DNA from: Salinivibrio costicola subsp. costicola ATCC 33508 = LMG 11651
GTDB lineage: Bacteria > Pseudomonadota > Gammaproteobacteria > Enterobacterales > Vibrionaceae
NCBI GenBank assembly: GCA_000565345.1
Contig: AQOF01000060.1
Location: 1-64,000 of the forward strand
Direction: 5' to 3'
Length of the DNA: 64,000 nt
Below are positions 28,574-39,138 of the stretch, one piece after another (position 1 is the first letter of the stretch; every line of letters starts with the position of its first letter). The position numbers and the translations under genes are program-made. The notes below the pieces were generated by a model. That model did not search any database and was not told the DNA's origin. It saw nothing but the letters and a program-made list of their open reading frames with translations.

Positions 28574-30245
28574 GATTATTTGCTCCTGGTTGCGTCGCAA
28601 CCGATTGATGAGGTGTCAGTCGCCGTTGCATGACACGACTGAGAAACGTTGCCAGGACGAAAACCAGTAAGGGGATCAGCGCTTGCATCAGGCCGTATAG
28701 GCCGCTAATCCGTCGATCCAACCCACTGGATAAGCTCACTGCCTCGGTTGTTAGGGTATTGATCCGACCCGCCCCCAATAATTGCGTAGGAAGATATTGG
28801 CTAAGCTCACACTGGCGCCCACTGCCCAGGCGAGAATAATCGCCGGTAACAGTAAGGGAAGTTTGATACGCAGCCAGGCTGCCATCGCACTGACGCCTAA
28901 ACTGCGAGCCGTTTGGATAAGCCGTTGATCAAACTGTTGCCACGGGCCATCTAATGCTAAATAAACATAAGGAAAAGCAAAAAAGATATGCGCCCAAATA
29001 GTCGCGGGTACATGCCATTGTCCCGGTAAACTATACACAGCCACTTGGATCCCAAACAAAATGGACAGTTGAGGTACCAAAAGAGGAATGGCAATCACGG
29101 CTTTAGGCAGTGCTCCTTGACGAGGAGAAACCGCGCGCTCAAGGCAGCCCATGGCAAATATGACGGCGACTGTCGCACTGATCAACGCCAGTAAAACACT
29201 ATTCCCAATTAACGCCCCAACGTAAGCAAGCTCTTGATTCCAAAAGCGCAGCCCATAACGGCTGGGGAGCCAATCGGGAAATGACCAGCGTAAGGCGAAC
29301 GACCAAATGAACAAAGCCGGGATTACCAACAAGGGAACAATCACGACGGGCCACCAGAGGTGTCTCCCTGGTAACCAAGCACGACGTGTTCCTGTGAATT
29401 GCCAACGATTAAAGCGCTCACAAATCAACCATTCGAAAAATCGATAACCAATGAGTACCAAGGCACACAGTAAAAACAGAACCAAAGCCCCTGCCGACGC
29501 TCGGGGGAGTAATGAAAGATCAGGTCGTTAAACCACTGCCAAACTAACACAGCAAAGGTTGGTGGCGTGTTTGGACCTAAAATCATCGCTACGTCGACGA
29601 CCGAGAGGCTATAGGCCACCACGGCAAAAATAGGAAAACGCATTTTGGCGAACCAAAGTGGAAAAATCACCTTGATCCAGGTACTGGTGCGATCATAGCC
29701 GAGGCTGGCAGAGACCATCGTTAAGCGATGCACATCAATTTGGCTTAGCACAGAAAGGCTCATTAAAAGCAAAAACGGCGTTTCTTTCAGGGTGAGGGCT
29801 AGGGTTAAGCCCAGCACATACGGATCCTGTATCAGTGACCAAGTCGGTGGCATGTCTCCGGTCAATGGGCTAGACAAGCGAAATAGCCACCCTGAAGGGG
29901 ACAAAAACAATACCAGTCCAATAGCAAATGCAACATGGGTCAGGGCCAGTAAACCGGGTAAGCTACGCGCGATGCGTTGCCAAAAGGGCGTCTGCCACGT
30001 GGCTTGCAAAATAGCGAAGCTCAACATCACTGCCAATAAGCTACTTGCTAGTCCAGAGAGCAGTGTGAGCCAGAGTGAGTGAGATAAGCCTGGCCAGGCA
30101 ATGAGTTCACGCCAACCCGAGAGACTGGCTTCAGCTAGCCCCAAAGCAGGTAAAAACGCAAATGCACTGGTTAACAGGCCTCCCAGCCAGGAAGTAAGGG
30201 CAGGCAGCACACCGCCAGCGTGATGGCAAACAACAAACGTGCCAT
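28533..30245 (-). pseudogene. ynjC: ABC transporter permease YnjC (duplicated-domain), three frameshifts
   Basis: About 570 residues with two binding-protein-dependent permease modules, like E. coli YnjC and ThiP/iron permeases. EAA-type loops are seen at SASLGYDRTSTWIKVIFPLW and SLGVSAMAAWLRIKLPLLLP. The start is ATG 30245 (MARLLFAITLAVCCLP). Breaks occur near 30205 (after LLPG, before GGLLTSAFAFLPA), near 29497 (GG for GGG, restoring SPERRAGALVLFLL) and near 28776 (G run short by one, restoring YWGAGRINTLT). It begins 12 bases after ynjB. The 3' end overlaps ynjD by about 40 bases. Confidence 0.82.
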
Positions 30246-30256
30246 GACGGTCTCTT

Positions 30257-31396
30257 TTATTGTCCGTAACGTTTAAGCCAAGCGCTTTCGAGAGCGGTTT
30301 GCCAACTGGGATGCGGCTCTGGCTGGGACTGAAAACGGCGCGTTTTAGCGGTGTCAGGCAGTTTAACCACCGGTGGATCGCCCCAAATATCAGTCTGAGC
30401 TTTGCGCAATTGCGCCTTCTCACCCATCAAAAAGTTGATCGCTATCTTGGCGCCGGCTTTTGCATTGGCATTGTATGGGATCGCCAGAAAATGGATATTA
30501 GATAAAGCCCCCTGCTCAAAAGCAAAGGCGCGTGCCGTTGGCGCTAACGTCCCTGAGGCGATGGCGGATTTTGCCGCATTGGGATTAAAAGCGATCCCGA
30601 TTAACAGCGCACCGTCATCGACAAGCTGCATGGTGTGTGCGCTGCCTGAGGGAAATTGCTCCCCATTACGCCAAGCGACTGGGTGCAGCGCATCAAGATA
30701 GTCCCATAGCGGTGCAGTTATGGTCTCAAAGTCTGCATCGTCGACAGGCTGATACAACGCCTGTTGATTGTTTGTCAGCTCAAGCAATGCCGCTTTTAAA
30801 AAGCTGGTGCCATGAAATTCGGGCGGTTTCGGATAACTGATCCGACCGGGATTAGCTTTTGCGAGCTGTAACAATTCAGCAAAAGAGCTTGGAGGATTGG
30901 CGAGTGTTTTTTTATCGTGAATAAACACCAGTTGCCCGACCCCCCATGGTGCTTCCAAGCCTTTGGTGGGTTCAGTAAAGTCCTCTGTCACGGGCAAGGT
31001 TTTATCAACGATTTGCCAGTTAGGCAGCGCCTCGACAAAGGGGCCTTCAAGTAACCCGTTTTCCTTCATCGATTTAAAGTTCTCGCCATTAATCCAGACC
31101 ATATCGACACTGCCGCCGGTATCTTTTCCCGCCGTTTTTTCAGCCAATAAACGATTCACTGTTTCTGCAATATCAGCCACTTTAATGTGTTTGAGGGTCA
31201 CACCGTATTCACGTTTGAGTTCACGCCCAGCCCAACGAAGATAAGCATTGATTTGCTGATTGCCGCCCCAGGCATTGAAATATACGGTTTGCCCGTTCGC
31301 GTCTTGTTCGACTTGTGCCCAATCCTGCTCAGCGGGAGTGGCCAAGGCATAGCCACTGGTGATTGCGAGCGTTAGGGCCGCTATCCATTGTTTCAT
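30257..31396 (-). CDS. ynjB: ABC transporter substrate-binding protein YnjB
   Basis: A 379-residue periplasmic protein with a signal peptide (LTLAITSGYALA). It shows the YnjB pattern VYFNAWGGNQQINAYLRWAG, VDMVWINGENFKSMKENGLL, LEAPWGVGQLVFIHDKKTL and ISYPKPPEFHGTSFLKAALL. The length is close to that of E. coli YnjB. The substrate of this ABC family is not established; the neighbouring redox gene suggests an inorganic or thiol-linked compound. It is preceded by the TVP38-flavoprotein gene with a 16-base gap. Confidence 0.9.
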   Translation of the reverse strand: MKQWIAALTLAITSGYALATPAEQDWAQVEQDANGQTVYFNAWGGNQQINAYLRWAGRELKREYGVTLKHIKVADIAETVNRLLAEKTAGKDTGGSVDMVWINGENFKSMKENGLLEGPFVEALPNWQIVDKTLPVTEDFTEPTKGLEAPWGVGQLVFIHDKKTLANPPSSFAELLQLAKANPGRISYPKPPEFHGTSFLKAALLELTNNQQALYQPVDDADFETITAPLWDYLDALHPVAWRNGEQFPSGSAHTMQLVDDGALLIGIAFNPNAAKSAIASGTLAPTARAFAFEQGALSNIHFLAIPYNANAKAGAKIAINFLMGEKAQLRKAQTDIWGDPPVVKLPDTAKTRRFQSQPEPHPSWQTALESAWLKRYGQ

Positions 31397-31412
31397 TGCT
31401 CTTCCTTATTGA

Positions 31413-33549
31413 TTAGTGACGCATCCAGCGTTGATATTTTTCGACCCACTGTAGGAGTTTCTCCGGTGCATGCGCCTGTTTCCACATACCCGCCGTATAT
31501 TTAACCGCTTCACTCATGGTGGGATAAGGATGAACAGTGCCGAGTATTTTGTTCAGCCCCAAGCCATGGCGCATCGCTAAGGTGAACTCGGCCAATAAAT
31601 CGCCGGCATGTTCTCCCACTATGGTCACTCCCAGTATGGTGTCTTTTCCCTTTGGTGTCAGCACTTTAATAAAACCATGGTCATTGCCATCGGCGATGGC
31701 GCGATCCAGGTCATCAATGCCGTAATAGGTTACTTCGACGTCTTGTTGGTTGGCTTTGGCTTCTTTTTCATTAAGCCCAACACGTGCAACTTCTGGAGAC
31801 GTGTATGTTGCCGCTGGCATCACCGAGTAATCCGCTTTAAAACGCTTAAATTGGCCAAATAACGCATTGACCGCGGCATACCACGCTTGATGGGCACTGG
31901 CATGGGTCAACTGAAAGGCCCTGCCACATCACCCACTGCATAGATATTGGGGTAATTAGTTTGTAAATAGTCATTGACCTGAATGGTGCCACGCTCGGTC
32001 ACTGGAATATCGAGCTTTTCGAGACCAAAGCCTTTGGTGTTGGCGCTGCGTCCTAACGCGACCAGCACCGCATCAAATGTGACGGTTTTCTCACCGTCAG
32101 GGCCGTCGAGTAAGGCGATTTGCTCATTGCCACGCTGTTCAAATGCTTTGACCTTGTGCTGTGTTAAAACCGTGACGCCGTCACATTCTAAGGCCTGCTC
32201 AACCAAGTGGGCAGCGTCTTTATCTTCACGGCTTAATAATTGATCCGCCATTTCAGCCAGCGTCACTTGGCTGCCTAAACACGCAAAACTTTGTGCCAGT
32301 TCTGCGCCAATGGGACCACCGCCTAACACCAACAACCGTGGTGGCAGTTCAGTCAGTGACCAAATTGTATCCGAGGTGTAATGTGTTACCTCAGCCAAAC
32401 CGGGAATGGGAGGGAGCATGGGGCGTGCGCCTGTGGCTATCACGATGTTGCGGGTAGTGAGGCGTTCGCCATTCACCTCGACTTCCCATGGCGAGACGAT
32501 GTGTGCTTCGCCTTGCACGCACTCCACGCCGAGCTTGGTGTAACGCTCGACCGAATCATGGGGCTCAATGTGGGTAATCACCTGTTTTACCCGCGCCATC
32601 ACCGCTGGAAAATCAACGACTGGCGCTTGGGCATGAATGCCAAACGCTTGGCCTTACCGATTTCTCGCATGGTTTTCGCCGCGCGTATCAGCGCTTTAGA
32701 GGGAACACACCCGGTGTTTAGACAATCACCTCCCATCGAACCTTTTTCAACTAGCGTGACTTTTGCTTTCACCACTGCCGCGATATAACTCGATACCAGT
32801 CCGCCTGCACCGGCACCAATTACCACCATATTGCGATCAAACTGATGGGGCTTCTTGCGCCAACCTTGATAGCGTTTACGACGCGTGACCCACGCCATGA
32901 TCCATTTTGCTAGCAGCGGGAACAGGCCGAGTAATGCGAGCGATCCAAGCACCGAAGGCGACACCACATCACCAAGTGAGTCGATTTGGGCGAGTTGAGT
33001 CCCTGCATTCACGTACACAGCTGTCCCCGGTAGCATGCCTAGCTGGCTGACCCAGTAGAAGGTGTGCGTTTTTAAGGGCGTTAACCCCATCACTAGATTA
33101 ATTAAGAAAAAGGGAAAAATGGGAATGAGGCGTAGCGTGAGCAGATAAAAGCGGCCATCTTTTTCAATGCCACGGTTAATGGCATCTAATTTTTGACCGA
33201 AGCGATTTTGTACCCAGTCTTGGAGTAAAAAACGACTGACCAAGAAGGCGAGGGTGGCACCAATAGAGCTGGCGAAAGAGACCAGAATCAGCCCCCACCA
33301 AAATCCAAACAATGCGGCGCCCAATAAGCTCGCTACCGCGGCACCGGGGAGTGATAGGGCAGTCATCACAATATAGCCAAGCAAGAAAAATAGGCTGGCT
33401 TGGGTAAAATGCTGAACGATGTAATCGTTGAGTATCGCCTGTTGCGCTTTCGCATTGTCGAGCGTGAGCCATTGGCCAAGGTCGAAACTAAACCAGAGCG
33501 CGACGATGGCGGCAATCATTAGGCCAACAAGAAGTTTTTTTACTGACAT
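31413..33549 (-). pseudogene. TVP38/TMEM64 membrane domain fused to a MerA/lipoamide-dehydrogenase-like flavoprotein, two frameshifts
   Basis: About 713 residues when repaired. Residues 1-230 form a TVP38/DedA-like integral membrane domain (YIVMTALSLPGAAVASLLGA, LRLIPIFPFFLINLVMGL). Then a class-I pyridine-nucleotide disulfide oxidoreductase follows: FAD motif VVIGAGAGGLVSSYIAAVVK, redox pair GGDCLNTGCVPSKALIRAAK, NAD(P) motif LLVLGGGPIGAELAQSFACL and the dimerisation domain with GTVHPYPTMSEA. Breaks are at 32645 (T run short, restoring RFGIHAQAPVVDFPAV) and at 31918 (T run short, restoring GPFQLTHASAHQAWY). It is the first gene of the ynj operon; in E. coli the TVP38 proteins YdjX/YdjZ precede ynjABCD. 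Confidence 0.83.
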
Positions 33550-33930
33550 ATTAGGTCTCGTCGCTAAATTAAAGAGGGCCAGCTATTACTTTAGAGTACT
33601 TTTGTGCACGGTTGGCAACTAACTGGCTGATTTATCGGTTGCATCAGCGAACTGTGCTGTCGATCTTACCTCTGACAAGACCGTATCGATCGCTAAAAAC
33701 GTTCAGTTAAACGAAAAATCGCCAATTAAATCAAAAAAACGCCGATTAATCTCCACGAACTAGAGTCGACGGAAAGAAAAGCGCACTCGATAAGATGATG
33801 ACGCAAAAGGAAGGGCATAGAGACATGTCAATGAGTTAATAGAATAAAGCGATACCGCCAGAAGGCGGTGTTGAACGCAAACATTGCTCACAGGAAAATT
33901 AGCAAGTCATACAGAGGCGACTGTGAGAGA
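33550..33930. other. Intergenic region without a recognisable gene
   Basis: This 381-base stretch lies between the convergent-side end of tfoY and the start of the TVP38 gene, both minus. The left part must contain the promoter of the ynj operon. The only structure I see is a short hairpin, ACCGCC (33854-33859) with GGCGGT (33864-33869), without a T run. The rest is A+T-rich. Confidence 0.5.
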
Positions 33931-34524
33931 TTATTTTTCTAAGTGTTGTAATAATTCCTGACGGCGTTGGGGTGGCACTACCGACCAGTGTTTACCAGTA
34001 ATCGCCCCTTCTAACGACCACAAAAGCTCGAGACTCAATTGTGTTTCATGAGCAGATCTCAGTGCTTTATAAGCGCCGCCGGCACCGTGCTTTTGCAATG
34101 TTTCTGGCGAGTCTATGCCTGCCTTTTTAAGCATTCGTTCGGTGGCCAATCGTAGATTCGGGAGATCTTTGAGCCTTGACGGTGTCGCTGCCGATTTCAT
34201 AGAACGATCCTGGATAGCAACGTCGAGAGCATTTTTCGCTTCGGCCAATAATCGCTCTGGATCGTCCCACCAAGCGCTAGGAATAGCAAAATATTTGGTG
34301 ACGACCGGGAATCCACGTTTTTTGTACACATATGGCGTTAAGCCTTGCTGTTTGAGTAAGGCCTCGTTTTCTATACCGGCACGAAGGTGGAGGGTGTTAT
34401 TGACCACTAGGGCGAACATGGTGTCTTCACAAAAAAGTCCAAATCCGCCGAACATGGATCGGGATTTGATATTGCCAAACTCGGCAAATAAACGCATCGC
34501 GTCTTTTAAAGCAGGTTTATCCAT
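33931..34524 (-). CDS. tfoY: TfoX/Sxy-family regulator TfoY
   Basis: A 197-residue cytoplasmic protein with both family domains: TfoX_N ([34 protein letters not shown]) and TfoX_C ([36 protein letters not shown]). The cyclic-di-GMP-I riboswitch upstream and the adjacent purR match the Vibrio cholerae tfoY locus rather than tfoX. In V. cholerae TfoY stimulates motility and type VI secretion, which is relevant to the hcp gene at the end of this window. The ribosome site is weak, consistent with control by the leader. Confidence 0.9.
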   Translation of the reverse strand: MDKPALKDAMRLFAEFGNIKSRSMFGGFGLFCEDTMFALVVNNTLHLRAGIENEALLKQQGLTPYVYKKRGFPVVTKYFAIPSAWWDDPERLLAEAKNALDVAIQDRSMKSAATPSRLKDLPNLRLATERMLKKAGIDSPETLQKHGAGGAYKALRSAHETQLSLELLWSLEGAITGKHWSVVPPQRRQELLQHLEK

Positions 34525-34666
34525 TTAATAACAATCTCGATGAATGTGAATGCCTAAAAATAAAGTCGCAGTCTAACAAGGCAAACAGACAAGATTGTCA
34601 ACGAAGCATCAAATATTCGATTTGATCCGTTCGTTTGCTGACACTTGATTCAGCAATAAAAACAAC

Positions 34667-34765
34667 AGCGCTGGCAGCCCCGCTACCATTGAATCACTGA
34701 CAGTGACGCCAGAATCATTAGGCCGGAGGTTTTGCGTCCCATGCTTTCGCGATGGTTTGCCTTGT
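34667..34765 (-). promoter_or_regulatory. Cyclic-di-GMP-I (GEMM) riboswitch in the tfoY leader
   Basis: Read on the minus strand, the conserved elements occur in order: GGCAAACC (34761-34754), a GCGAAAGC stem with a GAAA tetraloop (34750-34743), GGGACGCAAA (34740-34731), CCTCCGGCC (34729-34721), GGTAGC (34687-34682) and GGGGCTGCC (34681-34673). This matches the Vc2 aptamer that precedes V. cholerae tfoY. About 140 bases separate it from the tfoY start, enough for an expression platform. Confidence 0.93.
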
Positions 34766-34892
34766 TCAAACGCTGTCCAGGATATAATAATTGGACACAG
34801 ATGTCGCCCTCTCTACGCATACAAAATGTGATATTGGTTCAATAAGTATGTAACTGATAATTTAAAGTAAAAGCTCTTATCCATAGGAAATC

Positions 34893-34926
34893 AAAAAAGC
34901 CACGACCGTCATAGGGGCGTGGCTTT
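34893..34926 (-). terminator. Intrinsic terminator of purR
   Basis: On the minus strand AAGCCACG... pairs as arms 34918-34925 and 34897-34904 (CGTGGCTT with AAGCCACG), followed by six T. It lies 24 bases beyond the purR stop and isolates purR from tfoY. Confidence 0.87.
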
Positions 34927-34949
34927 ACATAAAAAAACGCGATAAACCA

Positions 34950-35954
34950 TTAGGTTAGGTTTTTTACAGAGTCTCGACTGATTAATGATAAATCCATTTC
35001 AAACACTTGCTGCTGCGTATCGTTATCATTGATCCGGCTGAGTAAAAGTTTAACCGCAGTCTTGCCCAGTTGTCGTTTAGGTTGATGGACAGTCGTCAAC
35101 GGTGGTGAGTAATATTCAGTCAGATCAATATTGTCATAACCGATGACAGAGATATCATCTGGCACCTGAATACCCGCCTGGTTGAAGGTGCTGATCGCCG
35201 CTAACGCCATGATATCATTAAAACAAAAGACTCCCGTAGGACGGTTTTCCATGGCAATAAACTGCTGAGCGGCGACTTTTGCTTGATTCGCTTCAAAGTC
35301 CGCTTCAATGATCCAGTCTTGATTTACGGGGATATCAGCTTCTTTCAGGGCCCGATAAAAGCCTGCAAGCCGTTGCTTACAGGTGTTCTTATCCATTTGC
35401 CCAGAGATACAACCAATTTGGGTATGTCCGTTGTCAATAAAATGTTTGGTTGCCAGATAGCCGCCTAGTTCCGCGTTATCTTCAATCCGATCGGTATCAA
35501 TATGGTGACTGCCCCAATCCATGACGACCATGGGCAGGTCACGCCTTTTCTCTAGCAGTAGCATGAGATCTTCATTGAGATCCGAGCACACCACAATTAA
35601 ACCGTCGACACGCTTTTCTGACAGCATACGTAAATAGTCGCGCTGCTTTTCAAGGTTGCCTTCGGTATTACACAAAACCAGCGTGTAGCCTTGCTCGTAG
35701 CAATAGTCTTCTACACCGTGCACGAGCTCGGCAAAAAATGGGTTGGTCGATTTAGTGACCAGCATTCCGAGCGTACGTGTCGTATTACATTTTAAACTAC
35801 GAGCCACAGCACTCGGTGCATAGTTCAGGTCTTCAACGGCTTGCCAAACCTTTTCTGTTGTCTTTTCGGCGACAAAGCGGGTCTTATTGATAACGTGTGA
35901 GACCGTGGTGGTTGAAACACCCGCGAGACGCGCGACATCTTTAATCGTTGCCAT
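34950..35954 (-). CDS. purR: LacI-family purine repressor PurR
   Basis: A 334-residue LacI-type repressor. The DNA-binding headpiece [20 protein letters not shown], continuing INKTRFVAE, is the PurR type; the hinge helix is PSAVARSLK. The effector domain includes [25 protein letters not shown] and [10 protein letters not shown], close to vibrio PurR. With hypoxanthine or guanine it represses purine synthesis genes. The start ATG 35954 has AGAAG upstream; a longer reading to 36056 lacks a ribosome site. As in V. cholerae it neighbours tfoY. An element that looks like a terminator lies in its leader. Confidence 0.88.
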   Translation of the reverse strand: MATIKDVARLAGVSTTTVSHVINKTRFVAEKTTEKVWQAVEDLNYAPSAVARSLKCNTTRTLGMLVTKSTNPFFAELVHGVEDYCYEQGYTLVLCNTEGNLEKQRDYLRMLSEKRVDGLIVVCSDLNEDLMLLLEKRRDLPMVVMDWGSHHIDTDRIEDNAELGGYLATKHFIDNGHTQIGCISGQMDKNTCKQRLAGFYRALKEADIPVNQDWIIEADFEANQAKVAAQQFIAMENRPTGVFCFNDIMALAAISTFNQAGIQVPDDISVIGYDNIDLTEYYSPPLTTVHQPKRQLGKTAVKLLLSRINDNDTQQQVFEMDLSLISRDSVKNLT

Positions 35955-36005
35955 CTTAATTCTTCTATATTGTGAAGCCTTGGGATCGTTACTCGCGACC
36001 TTACA

Positions 36006-36031
36006 GAAAAACGCCGCTGATACGCAGCGGC
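36006..36031 (-). terminator. Intrinsic terminator upstream of purR
   Basis: On the minus strand GCCGCTG (36031-36025) pairs with CAGCGGC (36019-36013) over a five-base loop and is followed by GTTTTTC. It ends transcription from hutBCD, whose last stop is at 36270, or attenuates purR if the purR promoter lies further upstream. Confidence 0.8.
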
Positions 36032-36269
36032 GCTGTCTTTCACAATCCCGGCCCATCAGACGGTTGCGAAGGTAACGAATCCGATTTCATCCATTCTCAT
36101 AGCTAATCGGTTGCGGTCTCAGTTTACTTAGGTTGCCGCCTAGTCGCAATTGGTCTGATGAGCGAACGATCATCAACAGACGGTTTTGTGACCCAGCTAG
36201 GCGGTTATCAATGCAAAAGTCTCATGGCGACGCTGGCAAGATCCCACCTTGATAGCAATAAATCAGGCA

Positions 36270-37045
36270 CTAGGTCACGATCAATGGGCAGGCATGCTCT
36301 GGGTGCTCAATGACCGTAAGCGGATACTGATAAATCTTTGCGACCTGTTCACTCTCAAAACATTGCCATGGGGTACCCGTTAAGACCATCTCTCCTTGTT
36401 TGAGAAAATACAGGCGATCCGCGTAGCGACTGGCAAGATTGAGATCATGCAGCACCAAGATCACCGTCATCCCTTGATCGGCAAGCGACCGACAGCGTTG
36501 TAGCGTGTAATGCTGATGAGTAATATCGAGCGCCGATGTAGGCTCATCGAGTAGCATGATGGCCCGCGTTGGATCGGTTTGGACCAACTGCAAAGCAATG
36601 CGCGCCATATGGACTCGCTGTTTTTCACCGCCTGACAAAATAGGGTATGGCCGGTTGGCAAGGTGGGAGATATCCCACTGCCGTAACTGTTCATCGGCCA
36701 GCGCGGCAACTTGCGCCTGACTCGCTTGTAACGGCGTCGCCCCATTTGAACCACTTCTTTGACGGTAAACGCAAAGGTTAAGCCACTACTTTGGGGGAGA
36801 AAGGCGACCTGTTTAGCAAAGTGTTCACCGTGCCATCCGGCTTTGGGCGTCGCCCAAAAATCAACCTGGCCTGATGGATGGCTGTCACTCATCACTTGTT
36901 TGAGTAAGGTGCTTTTCCCCGCGCCATTTGGCCCGAGCAACACATGTAATTGGCCTGCAGCAAAGGAAACATTGATGCGATTAAGTAGTTGGCGTCCGTT
37001 AAGGGAGTAACTTAAATCACGAACATTAAGGGCAATATCAGACAT
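36270..37045 (-). pseudogene. hutD: Haemin ABC transporter ATP-binding protein HutD/HmuV, one frameshift
   Basis: About 259 residues. Walker A is LLGPNGAGKSTLLKQVMS, the signature LSGGEKQRVHMARIAL, and Walker B AIMLLDEPTSALD followed by VILVLHDLNLASRYAD. The break is in the G4 run near 36743; adding one G restores QMGATPLQASQAQVAALADE. The start is ATG 37045, which overlaps the permease stop (TAATG). The protein drives haemin import across the inner membrane with HutBC. Confidence 0.87.
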
Positions 37046-38076
37046 TAATGCACCACTGCTTGTCGTTGTTGGATCAAAAGCCATAAAAAGAAGGGCGCCC
37101 CCATGAGTGCGGTGATGATCCCCACTGGCAGCTCTGCCGGCGCAACGATGATTCGTGCGATAATATCAGCAAGCGTCAATAAAAGGCGCCCAATATCGCC
37201 GATAAAGGGATCAGGGTGCGATGATCTGGCCCGGCCAATAGTCGGCCAATATGCGGTACAACCAAGCCGATAAAGCCAATTAATCCTGCGGCACTGACCG
37301 ACACGCCCATCCCAGCGGCTGTTGCAATGATCAATAAGCGCTTTAGGCGATGAACATTGATGCAAGATACGCCGCTTCGTTCTCGCCAAGTAATAAGGCG
37401 TTGATATGCGGGGCGCAGCGATAGCAAAAAGCGTGAGGCTAACAGCTGCAACGCCCGTTAATCCGATGAGTCCCCACGATGCGCCAGTGAGCGATCCCAT
37501 TGACCACAAGGCGATATCACGCAATGTTTGGTTATCAGCAACGTAATTGATTAACCCGAGCGCCGCACCCGACAAGGCACTGATGGCAATACCGGCTAAC
37601 AACATCACGGTAACCGATGTTCCCATCGATGTTGTGCCAATACGATAAACAAACAAGGTGGCGACCAGCGCACCCAAAAAGGCAAACAGCGGCACCGAGA
37701 GGGTAAAACCGACGTTAAGGCTGCCCCAGGATAACAGCAACAATCCCAACGCGCCGCCTAAAGACGCCCCTCCAGAGACCCCAATGATCCCCGGGTCCGC
37801 AAGCGGATTGCGAAATAGCCCTTGCATTAATGCGCCAGATACTGCCAGAAGTGCGCCAACGAACAAACACAATAAGGTGCGTGGTAAGCGGACCTGTTGC
37901 ACGATGGTCAAGATATGCGGTGCGACATCACTTTGCCAAGGGCTCAAGCTTTGTAAACTGACGAGCCACCCAAGTTGCCACTGTCCCACGGCTATCGACA
38001 TCACAGTGACGATGAACAAAACAGTGATCAACACAGGGAAGAGCCGCTGATGCGTTTCACGAAAGTAAGCGTGCAT
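37045..38076 (-). pseudogene. hutC: Haemin ABC transporter permease HutC/HmuU, three frameshifts that cancel
   Basis: A FecCD-type permease of about 344 residues. The outer parts are in one frame (LRLPRTLLCLFVGALLAVSG, PLADPGIIGVSGGASLGGAL; then DIIARIIVAPAELPVGIITA). The central part is out of frame. One-base losses near 37412 (C run), 37367 (GG) and 37181 (T run) each shift it. Repair gives LLLGENEAAYLGINVHRLKR, then GLIGFIGLVVPHIGRLLAG, the family core. Because three single deletions add up to one codon, the gene looks open but about 75 residues are scrambled as given. Confidence 0.85.
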
Positions 38077-38078
38077 TA

Positions 38079-38930
38079 CTATTGGTTTCCGGTTAAATGG
38101 GTTTGAATGCGCAGGGCTTCATCAAGAGTATTCAGACTTAATCCACCCACTAATACACGGCCATCCACAGCGATGATGCGATTGTTCTTATACGCTCGTG
38201 TGCTTGATAGCAACGGGACGGCGTTTGCCAGCCCTTGCATACCACCAAGCTGATCGAGTGAGCGTTGCATGACCAAAATAAAGTCAGGATTAAAGCCAAG
38301 CAGCGCCTCGGGTGAAAGCGGCTTATAGCTGGTGACGGATGCAGCCGCAGGATTCTTGGCACCGAGCAATTCAATCAAGGTATTTGGAGTGGTATCCGCG
38401 CCGGCGACACTGGCAGGGCGTCCCTGGTGAACCAAGAGAAAAAGACCGTTGAGCGTGGATGTGTTTGATGCTGACGCAGACGCTCGGGTTTCTAGCTTGG
38501 CTAATTGGTCATCCATGGCGTTGATCAATGGTTCGGCATTCGCTTGTGTCGCCGTTAATTCCGACAGGGTATGAATGCGTTGCTTGAGGGCAGCGACTGT
38601 CGGGGTACTCGATAACGTCACCACCTTGACCCCGGCATCACGGAGTGTTGATAACACAGGTGCTGGGCCCATTTCTTCTGAACCAATTAAAAGATCGGGG
38701 GATAGCGAAAGTACACCTTCCGCCGCGAGCTGGCGATGATAGCCCACGCTCGGCATGTCCTTCTCTTGTAATTGGCTGGTGGCATCAATACCAACAATCT
38801 GTGATTGCGCGCCAAGCTCAATGAGCAAGTCAGTCACACTCGCCCCCGCGCTGATGATACGTGGTGAAGCATGAATACTAAGCGATGCGAAAAGACTGAT
38901 TAGAGCTATCACTCTTGCTGCGGCGACCAT
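38079..38930 (-). CDS. hutB: Periplasmic haemin-binding protein HutB/HmuT
   Basis: A 283-residue protein with a signal peptide (IALISLFASLSIHA), then the class-III binding-protein pattern: RIISAGASVTDLLIELGAQS, VGYHRQLAAEGVLSLSPDLL and VSGADTTPNTLIELLGAKN-like sequence. It delivers haemin to HutCD. ATG 38930 has AAGGA seven bases upstream. It diverges from hutA across a region with a Fur-box-like sequence and is followed two bases later by hutC. Confidence 0.9.
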   Translation of the reverse strand: MVAAARVIALISLFASLSIHASPRIISAGASVTDLLIELGAQSQIVGIDATSQLQEKDMPSVGYHRQLAAEGVLSLSPDLLIGSEEMGPAPVLSTLRDAGVKVVTLSSTPTVAALKQRIHTLSELTATQANAEPLINAMDDQLAKLETRASASASNTSTLNGLFLLVHQGRPASVAGADTTPNTLIELLGAKNPAAASVTSYKPLSPEALLGFNPDFILVMQRSLDQLGGMQGLANAVPLLSSTRAYKNNRIIAVDGRVLVGGLSLNTLDEALRIQTHLTGNQ

Positions 38931-39094
38931 GTTAAATCCTTATCTTTGCTTTATCAGTGTTTAATGACTTAGCAGTAACGTCCTGTTTTGACAGTACTAT
39001 AGGTGTTACTGCACAATTGTAATTATTAGTTACATACCTAATTAAGATCAATTATCGTTTACATTGGTGTTCTCGATCAATACAATCTTGCAAA

Positions 39095-39113
39095 AATAAT
39101 GATGATTCTCATT
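39095..39113. promoter_or_regulatory. Fur-box-like sequence between hutB and hutA
   Basis: AATAATGATGATTCTCATT can be read as hexamers AATAAT-GATGAT-T-CTCATT against the GATAAT-GATAAT-C-ATTATC model. It lies 26 bases before the hutA start. Iron-dependent repression by Fur is expected for haem uptake genes; the match is by eye. Confidence 0.6.
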
Positions 39114-39138
39114 TGTAGTTAAACTAGAGAGCACTGAC

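Noticed and set aside
27284-28600. A genuine ABC-ATPase/CDP-alcohol phosphatidyltransferase fusion protein.
   Set aside because: The linker holds an intact ribosome site and start codon for ynjF, and one missing T explains the loss of the ynjD stop.
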